Origin: Amblyomma americanum
Taxonomy: Eukaryota > Arthropoda > Arachnida > Ixodida > Ixodidae
DNA length: 64,000 bases
Assembly: GCF_052857255.1 (NCBI RefSeq)
Contig: NC_135497.1
Span: 548,371,531 to 548,435,530, forward strand
Reading direction: 5' to 3'
Positions 28,739 through 42,336 of this stretch are shown one piece after another. The notes under the pieces are model-generated. The model had not been told where the DNA came from and did not search any database. It saw nothing but the letters and a program-made list of their open reading frames with translations. The position numbers and the translations under genes are program-made. Positions within the stretch are counted from its first letter, which is position 1. Every line of letters begins with the position of its first letter.

Positions 28739-28979
28739 CCTCATGAGGGTCTTCTCAGCCCCACCTCATGAGGGATTAAGTCGGTGAGGTGAGGGAGGAA
28801 AAGGTGCACGGATTGGGGTGACAGTGCGTAACAAAATTGGCGCTTATCCTGGTTTAAGTTTACCGTGCGGGGCAAAGCAGATTCTAGAGCAGGCATGGAC
28901 GCAGGGACGAGGACGGGATAAAAACAACTAAACAAGTATAGTTTAACGGCAAGAGTAGCAGGGGTACAAACGCCTTCCT

Positions 28980-30806
28980 TTTTATTATTATTTTATTTAG
29001 AAATACTGCAGACAGCTAGTGCTGCCCAAGCAGGAGGGCATTACAATGCTTCGATAACAACTATTCAACTTTTTCCTCGTCAGAACATTAAACAATAGAG
29101 GGAGGGAGACAGTTCCACTTTTCAATCGTATGGGGAAGAACGATTTTTGAAATACTGTTGTGCGTGCAAAATATGGCATTATTATTGCAGAATGATTCAG
29201 TCTCACGGACCTGAGCGCTGGGAAAAAAAAACATAATTGTCACTTGATAGGCGAATTTTGTTATAGTACAATAAATAAATAAACTTCAGTCTAGCAATCT
29301 GTCGCTGTATGAAGTGCTTCTAGTTTAATCTTGTTTAACATGTTGGTGACTGAGGAGGACATTTTATAATAGGATAAGATAAATCTGGCAGCGTGACGAT
29401 CAGAGCGCTCTACCTTAATATCTTTAGTGAAATAAGGGTCCTACACAACGAATCCATACTCGAGAACTGGGCGAACCAGTGTACAATATGCTTCATTCTT
29501 TACATTTGACGGGGCACTCTTTAGTTTTCTGCGCAAGGAACAGAGTTTAGCAAATGCTTTGGAAGAAATGTTATTAATGTACTCGGCCCAACTAAGATTA
29601 TTTTTAATTGTTAAGCCTAAGTACTTCACAGGCGAGACTGAATGAATATGCTGATAGCCAATGTCATACGAATGGGACGTTTTTTTTTTATTGTGATTGA
29701 CATAGAGACTGTTTTCTGAAAATTAATTTGCATCCCACGCCGTTCGCACCAGTCCCCTAGGTTGCAGATGTTCTCACTGAGTAGGTTCTGGCTGTGATTA
29801 TCATTAACAACTCTGTAGATTAGACAGTCGTTTGCAAATAGTTTAACAACAACAGATTCATCAATCGTGAATGTCGTAGCTTCACCTGATTTGATTCGGG
29901 TGTTCGAAATTACTATTGCCTCTTTGATTTTGTTAGCAGCCATTTTGTAAGGTAAATTGATCACTATTCTTCACGGTTGTACAAATATGTCTCTACTATT
30001 TTTGTTCAGATTCTTGAGGAGTTGACTATACTGTTAGACTGCTTCTTCTACCTTGCTTTGTAGATGTCCCTAATAATTTCCCATCTATTTTGGAATCATC
30101 TTCTGTGTGCGTTCACCCTTTTCCACTCTCTTTATATTTGCGGGCTCCACCAAAAATTGGTTCTTTCTGTTTTGTTAGCTGTTACCTTCGAATGTCTTTG
30201 GATAAGATTGTTATTATTATATAAGGCGTTGACTATATGTTCAAGTTGATTAACTGCGGCACTGTTGGCTTCAGCTGTATCCTTTAAACACGCACAGTTT
30301 TCTCGCTCTTTAAGAACTTTAAGCTCTCCCTTGTGTGTAAGCTTCCTTACTTTTGCCTCTGGTTGATCGAAAAGCTTAATACTTAAATACCTGTGGTCGC
30401 CATTTGTAAATTCATCTAGAACCTCCCATTAGACCAATTAAGACGTCAGCTGTGGAGAAAATATTGTCAAGTCAATCCCGCGTCGTCCATGCTGGACTCG
30501 AACGTAGGAAAAGTGTTGGGATGATTTAATAATTCCATGTTCCGGCACTGATAAAATTTTCTATTTCAATTCCCTTGCCGTCGGTCTTATTTCTACCACA
30601 AGCTGAATTCTTGGCGTTGAAATCTCCTCCAGCAAATATGAAGCCATCGCTGTTATAAAATATTCTCTATATTTCTGTTAGTAGAGGTTCTAGGCTTTGT
30701 GTAGGAAGACAGTAGCAAATAATGCATACGATGCTTCTTCCTTCCCAACTAAGTCTTACTGCAGTGATATTATGGATAGCTTATAAGGAGAATTACTATT
30801 GCTGTA
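28980..30806 (-). pseudogene. LINE remnant (Jockey/CR1-type), unit 2
   Basis: Same structure. A T run (plus strand, near 29680) is 10 bases long instead of 8, which splits the RT palm (frame 29964-29626) from the thumb (29629-29441) that unit 1 reads in one 173-codon frame. FAND is shared. Confidence 0.85.
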
Positions 30807-30844
30807 CTTGGTTGACCCGGAACCGCTATTATTTTATCTTTAAT

Positions 30845-30938
30845 TCATCATCATCATCACCACCATCAGCCTGACTACGCCTACTGCAGGGTAGTAAATG
30901 CCTCTCCCATTTCTCTCCAATTAGCCCTGTTCCTGAAG
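30845..30938. repeat. Interspersed (ATC)n repeat, unit 2
   Basis: Same sequence and position relative to the gypsy element. Confidence 0.6.
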
Positions 30939-31220
30939 AAGAGACCGGTCTTGTTTTAGCTGCTTTCAGGGCGTACTTCAGGGCGTACTTCATGCCTGCA
31001 AAAGGGTTGAGCACATACTCCACCTTTACTGGCTGCAGTCTCAAAAAAGCCCGAACATAGAACAAATCCGCCCACAAAAATATATTAGAACATTCGCTGT
31101 TTTGCCTTTTGTCGTAGCACGCAATGTACGATACCATGATATAACCTCACACACATGAAATGCGAAATGCAAAAGCTTATCAGTGCTTGCGAGAAGAGGA
31201 TTTCATAAGGACTTTAATAC

Positions 31221-31404
31221 TGTTCTGTCTTCGTCATGCTAGAGTGCTGCGGGTGCGCCGAACACTTCCATTCCTTCTTTCCGCTCCCACTTCCGTTTAC
31301 ACATCAGGGGATAAAAGCCATCACACGTCCCAAATACACGTCTTCTATGTTCGAGCTGTCAGTGCCTAGTAACTGTCCTGGCCGCAGGCCCTGGCTATGC
31401 AACA
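31221..31404 (+). repeat. 5' LTR of gypsy element, unit 2
   Basis: 184 bases, followed at 31406 by the TGG of the primer-binding site. Confidence 0.88.
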
Positions 31405-32195
31405 CTGGCGACGAGGATGGGATATTCCACAGTCGGTGAAAGTAGACCCGGAATCGGCATCCGCGAAGGCAGCCTCACAGACGACAAGCATGACTCATCA
31501 TATGCTACCTGCATTCAACGAAGATACAGACAAGTGGAAGCCGTATCTCATTAAAGCAGATGCCTACATTGAAGCTAACGAAATCACCGATTCGGCCAAG
31601 AAGAGAGCACTGCTCGTGGCAGCATTGAGCACACAAACCGTGGAAGTATTAGCCGTCAAGGTCGCACTGCGAGCCCCAAAAGCTTTGAGCTTCGAGCAAG
31701 AGCTCGAGGTGCTGAGCGAGTACTATGACCCGAAGCGACATGAAATAGCTGAGAGTTTCAAGTTTTTTAATCGCTCCCAGATGGAAGGGGAATATGTCAC
31801 GTAGTTCTTGGTGGAAATACGGCACATAGCCGATGACTGCAATTTTGGCAACGCCCTGGAGCGGATGCTCAGGGATCGTATTGTGTGCGGTGTTCGGTCG
31901 AGGGCCCTACAGAAGCTATTACTTGGAAAGGCCGACATCACGATAGCGGAGGCTGAAGCGCTCGCAATTTCGGTTGAAACTGCTGAAAATGACGCTTTGA
32001 AAATGTCATCAGAGCCAAAGGCTCTATTGAAATTGCATGCAGCTCGAAAAACGCCCTCCGGGGAATACAGAAAGGCTGAAGAGCATCTGTAATGCGGAAG
32101 GTATGGCAGCTCGAAACACGACGATGTCAGTTGCGGATGAGCAAGTGCGTTGTTGTCGCTGTAGGCGGCGGGGACACCTTGCTAGGAAATGTTAA
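31397..32195 (+). pseudogene. gag: gag pseudogene, unit 2
   Basis: Likely start ATG 31490. Shared TAG at 31802-31804 and TAA at 32090-32092; zinc knuckle 32151-32192 out of frame. Confidence 0.88.
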
Positions 32196-32231
32196 AGCCA
32201 CCCTAACCGCTGAAGGTTAGCTGCCAGAGCG

Positions 32232-33609
32232 ATGCAAACAGTTGCACTGGGAATAACGGAAACCACGCCAATGGACGATGGCAGTGACGAAGTCCACGTT
32301 AGGAAATTGGTTTCGGAGCGTAAAAATCTTCTCGAGCCACCAATACGCCACTCATTTATATGGAGCGGCGTTCAATTAGGAATGGAAGTCGACACCTGGT
32401 CGCCAGTATGTCATTTCTAAGGAACAGTACAGGAAGCATCAAAACCATTGGCCTGCCTAGAAGCCGTCACGTGTGAAGTTGTGCTACGCAGTGCGGTTTG
32501 CGATGCTAGGTGATCTGACATTACGTGTCGGCTTCAGAGACGTGCTCGTGGACTGTCCCCTCATGGTGTTCGACTGCGAAGGGCCAAGCCTATGCGGAAG
32601 GGACCTGCTGACGCTGCAGGACAACGCTGGCGCTCCGGTGCTACATTTGACTCCGGCCTGCGGAGCCACAGAAACCAGCGAAACGGACACCTGCAAGATT
32701 AAATCCATTTTCTCAGACTACCAGGACGTCTTCACCACGGAGCTCGGCCTAATGAAGGGTCCTCCAGCGAGCCTGCGCCTCAAAGATGAAGCAATACCAA
32801 AGTTTTGAAAGGCGAGACCCTTCCTTATGCCCTACGCGACAAGGTAGCTTTGGTGCTAGACCGACTCGTTTCCCTTGGCGTCTTATCGCCAGTCAGCCAT
32901 TAGGATTAGGCAACGTTATAGCGCCGGTGCTAAAGAAAGATGAATCGGTACGGATTTGTGGCAATATTAAAGCTACATTGAACCCTGTTTGCGCAATCGA
33001 AATATATCCTATTCGTGTAATCGAGGATATGTTCGCAGTTTTAAGTGGCAGTGAATGATTCAGCACCCTCGACTTGCGAGACGCTTGCAGTCAGGTACCT
33101 CGAAGTCGCACGCAAACTCTGCGTCATCAATACCCAAAACGGCTTATTTTGCTATAATTGACTTCCGTTCGGAATATCGACTGCGCCGTCGATTTCGCAC
33201 AGAAAAATCGACACGATTATCAGTGGTCTACTCGGCGTGCAAGCCTACATTGATGATGTAATCGTATCCGAGAAGAAAGGCGATAACGGAGAGCGATTGA
33301 AAGTCGTCTTAGAGCGTTTTCGGGATCATGGAGTGAAGTTGCGGTATGACAAATGCAAATTTCGACAACAAGCTGTTATATACCTCGGACATCACATTGA
33401 AGGCGAGTGCCTCTATTCAATCGAAAGCAACGTGAAAGCTATTATGCACACACCTTTTCCACGGAGCGTGACCGAACGGCGGTCATTTATCGGAATGTTG
33501 ACGTTCGACGCGAAATTTTTTCCAAACATGTCAACGTACCTAGCACCGCTGTATCAATTAACTATTGGGGAAAAACGCTCGGTGGCAATGGAAAGCACCG
33601 CAAAAAGTT
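32232..33609 (+). pseudogene. pol: Protease and reverse transcriptase pseudogene, unit 2
   Basis: DTW at 32391-32399 shared. It has a private TGA at 32806-32808 in the RT N-terminus (TGT to TGA side change: TTTTGAAAGG). Shared TGA before motif A at 33056-33058. YIDD followed by VIVSEKK. Confidence 0.9.
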
Positions 33610-33735
33610 GCCATCAAGGAATCCACGTCATCGTCATGATTCCCATGTAATTCATTGTTAACCGCTGTTATTGCGCCCTCTCCTCATGTAATGTCCCGTC
33701 AGGGACCCTTGAGGTTCAAATAAATAAAATAAAAT
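33610..33735 (+). mobile_element. Truncated retroposon in pol, unit 2
   Basis: Identical boundaries and AAAAGTT duplication (33603-33609 and 33736-33742). Confidence 0.8.
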
Positions 33736-34316
33736 AAAAGTTTGATGCAGCGAAAGAACGTCTGAAAAATGCTCGAGTGCTTGTACATTTCGACTGTACA
33801 AATGAACTCAAGCTAGAGTGTGATGCGTCGTCGCTAGGGGTCGGAGCAGTTCCATTTCATTCTAGCAACAACGTACATAGACCTATTGGTTTTCGCTCAA
33901 GAACACTGACCGAAGCAGAGCGGAACTACTCCCAGTTAGAATGTGATGTGTTGGCGCTGATTTTCGGTGTAACAAAATTCCGGGACTATCTTCTAGGTCG
34001 TGAATTTACGTTGGTCACGGATGATCAACCTCTCGTCAGCCCTCTGAGACCTGACCGCCAGACACCGACTATGACGGCTGCGCGAATTCAACGCTGGGCA
34101 CTGTACCTCGGAGGCTACAATTACAAGCTTCAGTATGTTCCTGGGAAACAACTACTCAACTCGGATGCTCTCAGCAGACTGACACAGCAGACCACCAGAG
34201 ACAGAGGTGAAGGTGAGCCCCCGGAGTACGTCCTCCCACTCAAAAGCTTAGATGAAGGTGTGGTCTCAACGCGTGAACTGAAGAATCTAACGAATGTCGA
34301 CTCGAAATTGCTTAAG
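33736..34316 (+). pseudogene. pol: RNase H domain remnant, unit 2
   Basis: Open frame from 33777 with LECDAS, TDDQPL and DALSRL. Confidence 0.88.
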
Positions 34317-34768
34317 AGAGAGAGAGATCACTTTATTTGCACCCGTCAAAGAGTATGGGTGATCGGGTGAGACGCAGCTCCCCCTTTCACCTTCACCGTA
34401 TGCCTCCCCCCTAGACGTCGGCCGGAATCAGTTGACTTCCGGCGGCGGCCTGGGCTTGACCGATGACATGTTTCTGGACTTGTCCTTCCTGGCTATGGAA
34501 GAAGGAACCCCATGACTCTTTGTTTCCATGTAGACCATGTAGCGCTGGTCAAGACCACAGCATGTGATTTAGGGTCGCTATGCTTTCAGTTTTTGCATTT
34601 GGAAGAGTGCACCTCAGGATGCCATTTGTGTAGGACATACAGGTTTGGAAAGGTACCCGTCTGCAGTTTTCGCCAGATTACTTCTTCCTTCTTTGTGAGA
34701 GATGTACGGGGGGGGGGGGGCAGGGTTCTCCTCCCCATTCTGTAGTGTTCTAGAATTTCACTGTATCG
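34317..34768 (-). mobile_element. Insertion between RNase H and integrase, unit 2
   Basis: 452 bases; the G run is 13 long and the 5-base duplication is absent. Confidence 0.6.
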
Positions 34769-35981
34769 TAAGGTTCAACATTGCGTGTCGCGCGGTTGGC
34801 CACCAAGCAGGGCAAACATAAAGCCCGATTTAGCACTTTATTATGAGCGTAGAGTAGAACTGTCATTGGCCCATGACCTCGTATACTGGGGCAATCGTGT
34901 CGTCATACACAGTGACGCCAGATAGCGCTACCTGCAACTTCTTCACGAAACCCACAAAGGATCATCGGCTATGAAAGCCGTGGCACGCTCCCCATTTTGG
35001 TGGCCAGGTCTTGACCGCGACTTAGAGTAGCGCGCGGCCAATTGTGGAAATTGAATAGCAAATTTACTTATGCCACCGGCTGCACCTCCCCTAGAATGTC
35101 CGAAGACTGAAGAACGGTGGTATCGGATCCAAATCGACTTCGCAGGACCCGTAACTGGGAAGATGATCCTGGTTGTAGTGGACGCGCACTCCAAATGGAT
35201 CAAAGCGATTCCTGTGAAGCATGCAAACGTAGAAAGCACAATAAAGGCTCTGAGGAGCATGTTTGCCCGCTTTGGTGTGCCACGTACAACGGCACACACT
35301 TCAAGAGTAAGGCATGTTCCACCTTTACAGCAAAAAACATTACGAACCTGTGCACAGCACCTTTTCACACACAGTCAAACTGCAGCTGCTGAAAGGGCGG
35401 AGCGAACGATGAAGGATGGTATTCAGAAAATAAAGGGTGGCGATCTCGACGTGAAATTGGTACGGCTGCTGTTCAATTATAGACGAACACCTGTGAAGAC
35501 TGGGAAATCACCTTCAGAGATGCTCCTCGGGTATCAAATAAGATCGCGTCTAGACACCTGCTTCCCTGTGAATGTTGCAGGTCCAACTGAGGGGAGCCAC
35601 GACTGGACACGGCCGCCAGACAGCAGCTTGTACGTCCGCAATTACGGACAGGGAGAGAAGTGGATCCCTGGTCATGTCAAATCGGCGACAGGAGCACGGA
35701 TGGTAACCGTAGAGCCTCCCACTGCAATCGTCAAGCGGCAAGTCGATCAGGTGCGCCGCCGCTCGGATTCATCACCAAGGTTTCCGGTCACCGATACGAC
35801 TGCTCGTGGTCCAGGGCCCAGCCAGACGAAAGGACCCTGCACGGCGGCCAATGTAACCACTCCCTTGGAAGCGGCCGCCCCAGATTATTCTCCTGATACA
35901 GCCCAAATTGCGGGCAATAACATTCAACCTCGCACCTCTCTTCTCCCACCTACCTTGAGTCCGGCCGAAGCTTCGCAGTAA
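34769..35981 (+). pseudogene. pol: Integrase pseudogene, unit 2
   Basis: 303-codon frame from 35070. Private changes include Val for Glu in GGDLDVKL and VPP for FPH in the out-of-frame stretch. Upstream stops and the YNG motif are shared. Confidence 0.9.
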
Positions 35982-36049
35982 GTCCTGCGCCGGTCAACGA
36001 GGCAGCGGAAGCCAGTGCAACGGTTCCATTTTGGAGGAGAGGGTAGAGT

Positions 36050-36214
36050 TGTCTTCGTCATGCTAGAGTGCTGTGCGTGCGCCGAACACTTCAATTCCTT
36101 CTTTCCGCTACCACTTCCCTTCACACTTCAGGTGATAAAAGCCATCGCACGCCCCAAATAAACGTCTTCTATGTCCGAGCTGTCTGTGACTTTCCAGGCC
36201 GTGGCTAAGCAACA
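36050..36214 (+). repeat. 3' LTR of gypsy element, unit 2
   Basis: 165 bases, complete, preceded by the polypurine tract at 36033-36043. It lacks a 14-base segment present in all three 5' LTRs, so that difference predates the tandem amplification. Confidence 0.88.
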
Positions 36215-36219
36215 AATAC

Positions 36220-39200
36220 ATTGTATGGTTAGTCTGATTTGGCATGTTTGCATTTTCCTGCAACACCTGCCTTGCAACCGCACGTTGCTAGGACCAGGTG
36301 CCTGGTCTATATGACAGCTGTGTAAGAAAGAGGAACCGATAAAACTTTTCGAAGGCGCCGAGACGCATGTTCGCGCGATGCACCTGGCCGACACTTCGCG
36401 CCAGTTTCCGCTAAAATTTCTTTCAAATCGTGAACAAGGCGTGGTTAAAAAACCTTCATGCTTTAAGCCAGGTTACCTCCTTCAAGAAAACTTGTCAGTC
36501 CAAAAGCTGTCAGAACCAAGTTTCTATGTGTCTTGGGAAGAGGCAGTCATTCGAGGAAGATTCGTGGAGGCCACGGCAACTTGCAGGCTTCAAAGCAGTC
36601 GCTCGACAAATGTCTGCGCTCTGTTGCTTCGAGCATCTCGGGCATACGATGGAATTGTTGCAGACTCTGCTCACGTGACCCATCCCCATGCACCTCCTGC
36701 ACTGTAGCGGCTTCGGAACGATAGGCCGAACTTACTGTCGAAAATGCCCAAGCTTCAAGTATAATGGTATGCATTCAACCTCGAAGGTCAGCTTGATGCA
36801 TTTATACCTGGCAAGGAACATAGGTAAATCGGCATCACATATGGCACTGTCACCGTTGCAGATTACGCCAGACGTAGTGCCGCTGCCTTGGAGTGGGCGT
36901 ACATACTTTTGTCGAGTTTGGCGATGGCATCAATATTTCTAGGACGTCCCACCCCTTGGCAACAATGGCAATAACACTTTTATAGGGTTTTATTCTCACG
37001 CCTTCGACCCCTCCCTGTACGAGGCTTTCCAGAGATATAGAGGTGCCTGACTGTTCTGAACGTTTAGGAGGACGGGTTGTTCATGTGTCACAAGCGAGAC
37101 TGTTTGCGCCGGAGCACTTCGCGCCCACTTCACCTTTGACGGGCTTCATTAGGACGACTTGGATTGTCTGCGCAGTCTGCGCTTGGCCTTTCATAACAAC
37201 CGCTACGAACCCGGCATCCGTCGAGGAGTCATAACTTGGCACAGAGTACACCAGTGTCCTGGCTGCTAGAATCCCTCATGTGGCAGATTCGCTTTCTCTG
37301 GAAGGCAGTTGCCGACCCACCAGGTTCTAAGGTAGGCCCAGCGGCCTCCACTTCCATCGCCGGGGCAAAAGGGAGCGGCGCCTCCTTGGTAATTTGCCCA
37401 AATACATTTAAAATGGTGTATCGAAGGCAGCGTTCTGATAAAAAACAACTTCGTCTTCCTCATACTGACATGAGCTACCCTGTGTGGGGGAATGAGAATA
37501 GTCTTAGTTGCAAACAATCGCTATTTCAAGGAGGGCTTGCTGTGATTGTGTGACCAGCGCCTTGTATTGTCTAGTACAGCGAATGTCTTAAATATAAAGG
37601 TTTCCGGAAACCCTCCAGCTAGTGTCACACCTGTAGCATAGTAGCAAGCGTAACTGATTCCCACCGGTGGGTGCAACAAGCACCTTGCTCTATCGAGCCC
37701 AAGTTGGATACGTGCAGGCTTGGTCGGGGTGGTTGCTGACACTTGCACGGCTCTTTGCGTTTATAAGGCGGGAGCTGGACTTTACTTTGCTTTACTTCCC
37801 ACGAGTTAACCCTATCGGACGAGTTAACCACGTCCTATCCTGTACGGCACCCATAAAATAAGTACGTATATCTGCGCAAGAGACGCATATATACAGTACG
37901 CTGTACTTGACAGGACCGGGAAATATGCAGCGGAGTACCACGCATGTGGCACTGCACCTCGCTATGCTGGGGAAACCACCACCACGGTGCTTTTATTTTT
38001 CCAGCATTCTGCCTGCAGCGCATACATGGTCATTAATTGATTACTGTCTGCCCATGTTGTTGCTGTTGGATCAGAAGCAATGGCACATGTTTGGTGGTTT
38101 AAACAGGAGAAAAAGTCATCCAGACTTATCTCAAGCTGCTCATAAATAAAAATTGAGCATTTTGGGGAAACGAAAAACAAATTTTTAGAGGTTTTAAGAA
38201 GATTGGAATGAGACCATGTATTGGTGTAGTATGGTCGCAACTTTCGCCTTTTTTTCCCCAGAGGCATAAGGATTTGTGGGGGCTTTGAGTCTGCTTTGCG
38301 GAATTGTCCGCGCTGTACGTGCCTTTTAATGGTGTGCCACAAGTGATTAGTGTTGCAGTCACGTGGCAAGATAAGAAAACGGGACAATGAACAGTTGGCG
38401 CCATCTAGGTCCTTTTGCTACGGGAAGGTATACCAATTCATTATACGCCTCGCGATCATGTGACACAAGTGGGGACCATGGGATTACGTGCCGACGTTGT
38501 CACGTGCTCGCGCCATCATTGGGTCGCACTTTGGTCGGTGTTCCGGAATTTTTAACTACCCAGGAGAGTAACAGTGTTGTGAGTTCTTTGCGGGTATCTT
38601 TATAATTTTCGATTTCTTTTTGCCCGGTGGCTAAAAATTTATAAAATACTGCACTTTTTAATCCCAATGCAATAGGCAGAGACCCTTAAGACACAGTCGA
38701 CGACGAAGTTGACAGCAGTGCGGACAGCGCGAGGTTGTGCGAAACCCGCGATTTATCGGATCTCTTGCATTCTCGCTGAGAAGAAGTTGATATGATTTGC
38801 AGATCATGTATGAGTCCGCGATATGCAACGAATTTACAGTCAGTGTCTCCATATCGCGTTCCTTCCATAATGCCTTCAATGTGCGACGATATGCCTGTCT
38901 CCGAATAGCGGGAGAACCGCGTGAAGTGTCCTGAACCTTAGCAGCCTATCAACGAAGAGACCCCGCCAGTTGCCCGTATAGAGAATAACGTCAATCGAAA
39001 GCCTCAGTTAACTCTCTGCACGGAGCCGGACGTGTTAAGGAGCGACAGGCTCGGCTGCGCTGAATGCAGTACTCATGGCAGCATTCGCCGCAACTGAGCC
39101 ATGCTGTTCCTCGAAATGTAGGCAAGGCCACAGTCAGGACCCTGTGATAGATGGAGCACGGACAAAGAAAGTGATTTCTAAGAACTTCGGCGACAGGCAA

Positions 39201-39512
39201 GAGGATGTCGACCAGACTGTCCTCACTATAGTCGTCGTCGCGCGCTATCTGATGTTGGGGCAGTGGCGTACATTGCGAGGAGGAGGAGGAGTGGTTTTAG
39301 TGAGCGCCGCCTGATGTCGCTACGTGCGCGCCAATCCAATAGAAGAAGAAAAGTAGCAAAAACGTACTTTGCTACTCGCTTAGCTGCGACTTCTGTCATT
39401 TCCATGCTCATAATTACTAATATACCCCATAGTACATGTCTCTAAAGCACCCTTTTAAGACAACACCGTATTCACTAGACGCGCCTTTGCTGATTCCAAA
39501 TCATTTAGCTGG
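36220..39512. other. 3.3 kb without recognised gene or element, unit 2
   Basis: Corresponding block. The 141-codon minus frame is also open here (38387-37962), with four or so substitutions relative to unit 1. Confidence 0.5.
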
Positions 39513-39531
39513 CGTGGTTTTGTGATGTAAC

Positions 39532-40852
39532 CATGAGCGTTGTTAATCTGGACAAATGTGCGGGCCTTTGGCATTGGAACTGGACATCAGCGCCTTTGTT
39601 TCATGCGAGTGTGAAATGGCCACATGTCCCTTCCAAATACCTCTGGTGTTCCTCTTGACAAGTATAGAGATAACGATCACTTTTGGAAGGAGAAAATTCA
39701 AGAATTAACTGTCCACGCATGCGTACACAGAAATGGTCGGCAAAGGAACTGTCTATACTCGCGCGCGCGAACTTATGTATCGTATACTGGTTCAGAAAGT
39801 GTGCTATTTGTTGCAGGTCCTTTCGCGCTTTCGACTTAGCATTAAAAAGTTTCATCGTATCTTTGCAGTATTTGTTTGGCAGTCCTCGTGGGAGAGGACT
39901 AAACGTGATAAGTTATTTCTGCGCTTGAGAAAAGGGGTTCTTTCCCTGCCACACATGTACTTGAGGCAGGTGGTGTCAAGCTTTATGTTTCTTCAAGATA
40001 CACACGGCCGTTTCCTGCGGACTTTTATTCAATGGAGGCTTTCTTCGGCTTTGCCAAACTCTGTTATTTCCACTGTAGATGGGATGCGATACAGTGCAAG
40101 TAGATTTTTGAAAGCAGTGGTCTTTGCTTTCAGGTTTATAAATGCTCGGTTCAGTTTGTCACGCGTAAGAAACTGCTAAAAGACTTGCTTGACTGTGTCT
40201 TCTCCAAGTCAATATATCGATATCTGTATGCACTGGAGGCCAAGGAGGAAATGTTTAAACAAGACGGTTGTGCCAGTGGGTGTGAAGACGTTTTTCTTCA
40301 AGTTGCACACTGGTGCGTAGCCGGTTAAAACATGGATGGAGGTGAAGGGACTGTTTTTACCACGGGGTGCTGACTGCTTGTTGTGTCACACACCAGAGTC
40401 AATAGAACACGTCTTTATTGATTGTTGGGATGCGCTGCTCTTTTTGGACGTGCTCCAGCGTACTGTAAAGAAAGACTTACCCTTGACGTACGCCGTATGG
40501 GATACGATTCCTGGACGTTGAGGCGGATGTTTATAAATACGATGTAATTTTCCTTCTTGGCCTGCACAGCATTTGGCGACGCAGGATGGCTGTACGATAC
40601 TGCGATGAAGATGCACGGTCTGTCCCAGATTACTTCAAAGAAAACATATTTAAGCTACGTGAAGTGTGCAAGGAGCTATGTTTTGGAGATGAAGTTATCG
40701 AGTTGATGGGAGAATTGTGTTCCTTGAAACCGTTTTGATCTTCTCACGTGAGTGAATCAAATGTCCGCTCTTGATGCTAGAGAGTTCAGCGCAGAACATG
40801 TGTTTGCGATCTATTGTAAACTGTCAAAACAGGCAATGAAGACAAAAAAAAA
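39532..40852 (+). pseudogene. 3' end of L1/Tx1-like LINE, unit 2
   Basis: Slightly better preserved: the frame 39733-40179 (148 codons) reads through VWQSSWERTKRDKLFLRL, where unit 1 is broken. Zinc knuckle has Glu (SIEHVF) instead of Lys. Ends in A9 at 40844-40852. Confidence 0.78.
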
Positions 40853-40893
40853 GAGCTGGCGTGGCGGAGTGGTTAGCGTGCTCGTCTCGCACC
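40853..40893 (+). repeat. tRNA-like SINE head, unit 2
   Basis: Identical; A box 40862-40872. Confidence 0.6.
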
Positions 40894-41273
40894 CGTACGC
40901 CGACACTGGCTGTGTACCGCGAGTGCAAGAACAGCATCGGACCCGAAAAGATATTTGACAACGGCCTGGGTAGCACATTGCTGTTTGAGGCCCGTGCCGG
41001 AGCGCTGCGAACACAGCTGTACCGCCGTCGCTTCGATACAACACCAGAAGCACAGGCAGCACTATGCCGAGCATGTGGCGATGCGGAGGAGACCATCGAG
41101 CAGATGTCGTGCCACAGACTCCACCCGATGCCAACAGAGGGCACTACATTCCCACAGGTTCTCATGTTGTTTCACGGTCCTGCAGTGGACGACGAAGGAG
41201 ACAGCTGCTAGGACGAAGGGGTGCTGCGAACCAAGCGTCAACTAACTCTTTGGTGGAGCCACTGGTGGAGCAC
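40894..41273 (+). pseudogene. C-terminal LINE fragment, unit 2
   Basis: Same frame (to 41211) and same Gln in the knuckle. Confidence 0.65.
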
Positions 41274-41978
41274 TGTGTCTAACTGCGCGAAATCGCAGTC
41301 GGACGCGGACGAGGTCGATGAGCGAATCCCCCGCCCCCCGACTTCCTTTGTATGTTTTTGTTTTTCTTCCCCTTGCGCGCTTTTTTTCTCTCCTGCGCTT
41401 TCATCCTCTCGGGGTTTTTAGGTTTTTCTTTGTCCGGGTGCCCAACCACGGCCGGTCTCGAGGGCGGCGCGTGCTCTCTCCCATACGGCCTTCACATCCG
41501 CCGCGGAAGCAATGTGAGTTTTTCGCAGGGAGTTATGCCGCCCGCCGCCGCTAGAGGCGCGACAACCCCACCGCTCGCAGGGTGCCGCGAGTGGCGTATT
41601 AAAAACCGAGCTAACCCGCGAGGCTCCGCCATCTTTCCCCATGGATGCTGAAGAATACCTAGGTTCGGCTCGGTCGGGAACATCCCTAGCCGTCCCTGTT
41701 TTTTTGTGCCTGTTGTGTTTTGCATAACAATAAGCTTCCACAAACGTACCTAATTATAAAATTTAAACCTTATTTCCACCTTATTTCAACATTTAGTTAT
41801 TTTTTTAGATTATGGTTCAATTACATTTACCGTCGGCGCGGTGGTAAATGCGTTTACCACGTGACCATGCTCAATTGCCTTGTCAAGGCCTTGGCTCATC
41901 GCCATTGATCCTAGCTGGTCAGGGAACGATCTCTGTGAGCAGATTTTCTCGTACCCGGCTGCTGTTTCCATCGCCAAG
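41274..41978 (+). promoter_or_regulatory. GC-rich, promoter-like stretch, unit 2
   Basis: Same layout. The 28-codon frame and the 8-bp hairpin are unchanged; two bases are lost before the frame (GAGCTAACC for GAGCTGAACC region). Confidence 0.25.
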
Positions 41979-42287
41979 ATGGAAAACCAAAGTTCAATCA
42001 GCGCGGAATGCCTTGCTGCGGGCTCCGCTGAACAAGCTAAGTATCTGTGTCCGGTGTGCAATGCTGCGTTCACATTTGAAAGTGTACGGAGGCGGCACGT
42101 GCGAAAACAGCACCCTGATGTCGCCGACTCGTTGGTACCCATTTGTAGTGCTTTGTTTGAATGTGATGTTTGCTGTAAGGTTTCGTTTCCCCACCGTGGT
42201 GGTCTCTTGCAGCACCACGAACAGGTCCACGGGTTTGTGCCGAGGCGCATCAGGCTTGAGTTCTCTTCCTTAACAGGTGAAGTATAA
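41979..42287 (+). CDS. Two-finger C2H2 open frame, unit 2
   Basis: Same length; finger 2 has its first Cys (TGT), so both fingers are complete. Same donor-like CAG/GTGAAGT before the stop. This is the intact member of the pair. Confidence 0.5.
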   Translation: MENQSSISAECLAAGSAEQAKYLCPVCNAAFTFESVRRRHVRKQHPDVADSLVPICSALFECDVCCKVSFPHRGGLLQHHEQVHGFVPRRIRLEFSSLTGEV

Positions 42288-42336
42288 ACGAGATCTCCAT
42301 ATTGTGCAGGCACCGTTTTCTGTCATGGGGTTGCAG

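Larger units (their letters stand above)
31221..36214 (+). mobile_element. Ty3/gypsy LTR retrotransposon, unit 2
   Basis: Same insertion, with AATAC at 31216-31220 and 36215-36219. Both LTR ends are complete (ending in GCAACA). It shares the two nested insertions and most lesions, so it is a duplicate of the unit 1 element and not an independent insertion. Confidence 0.93.
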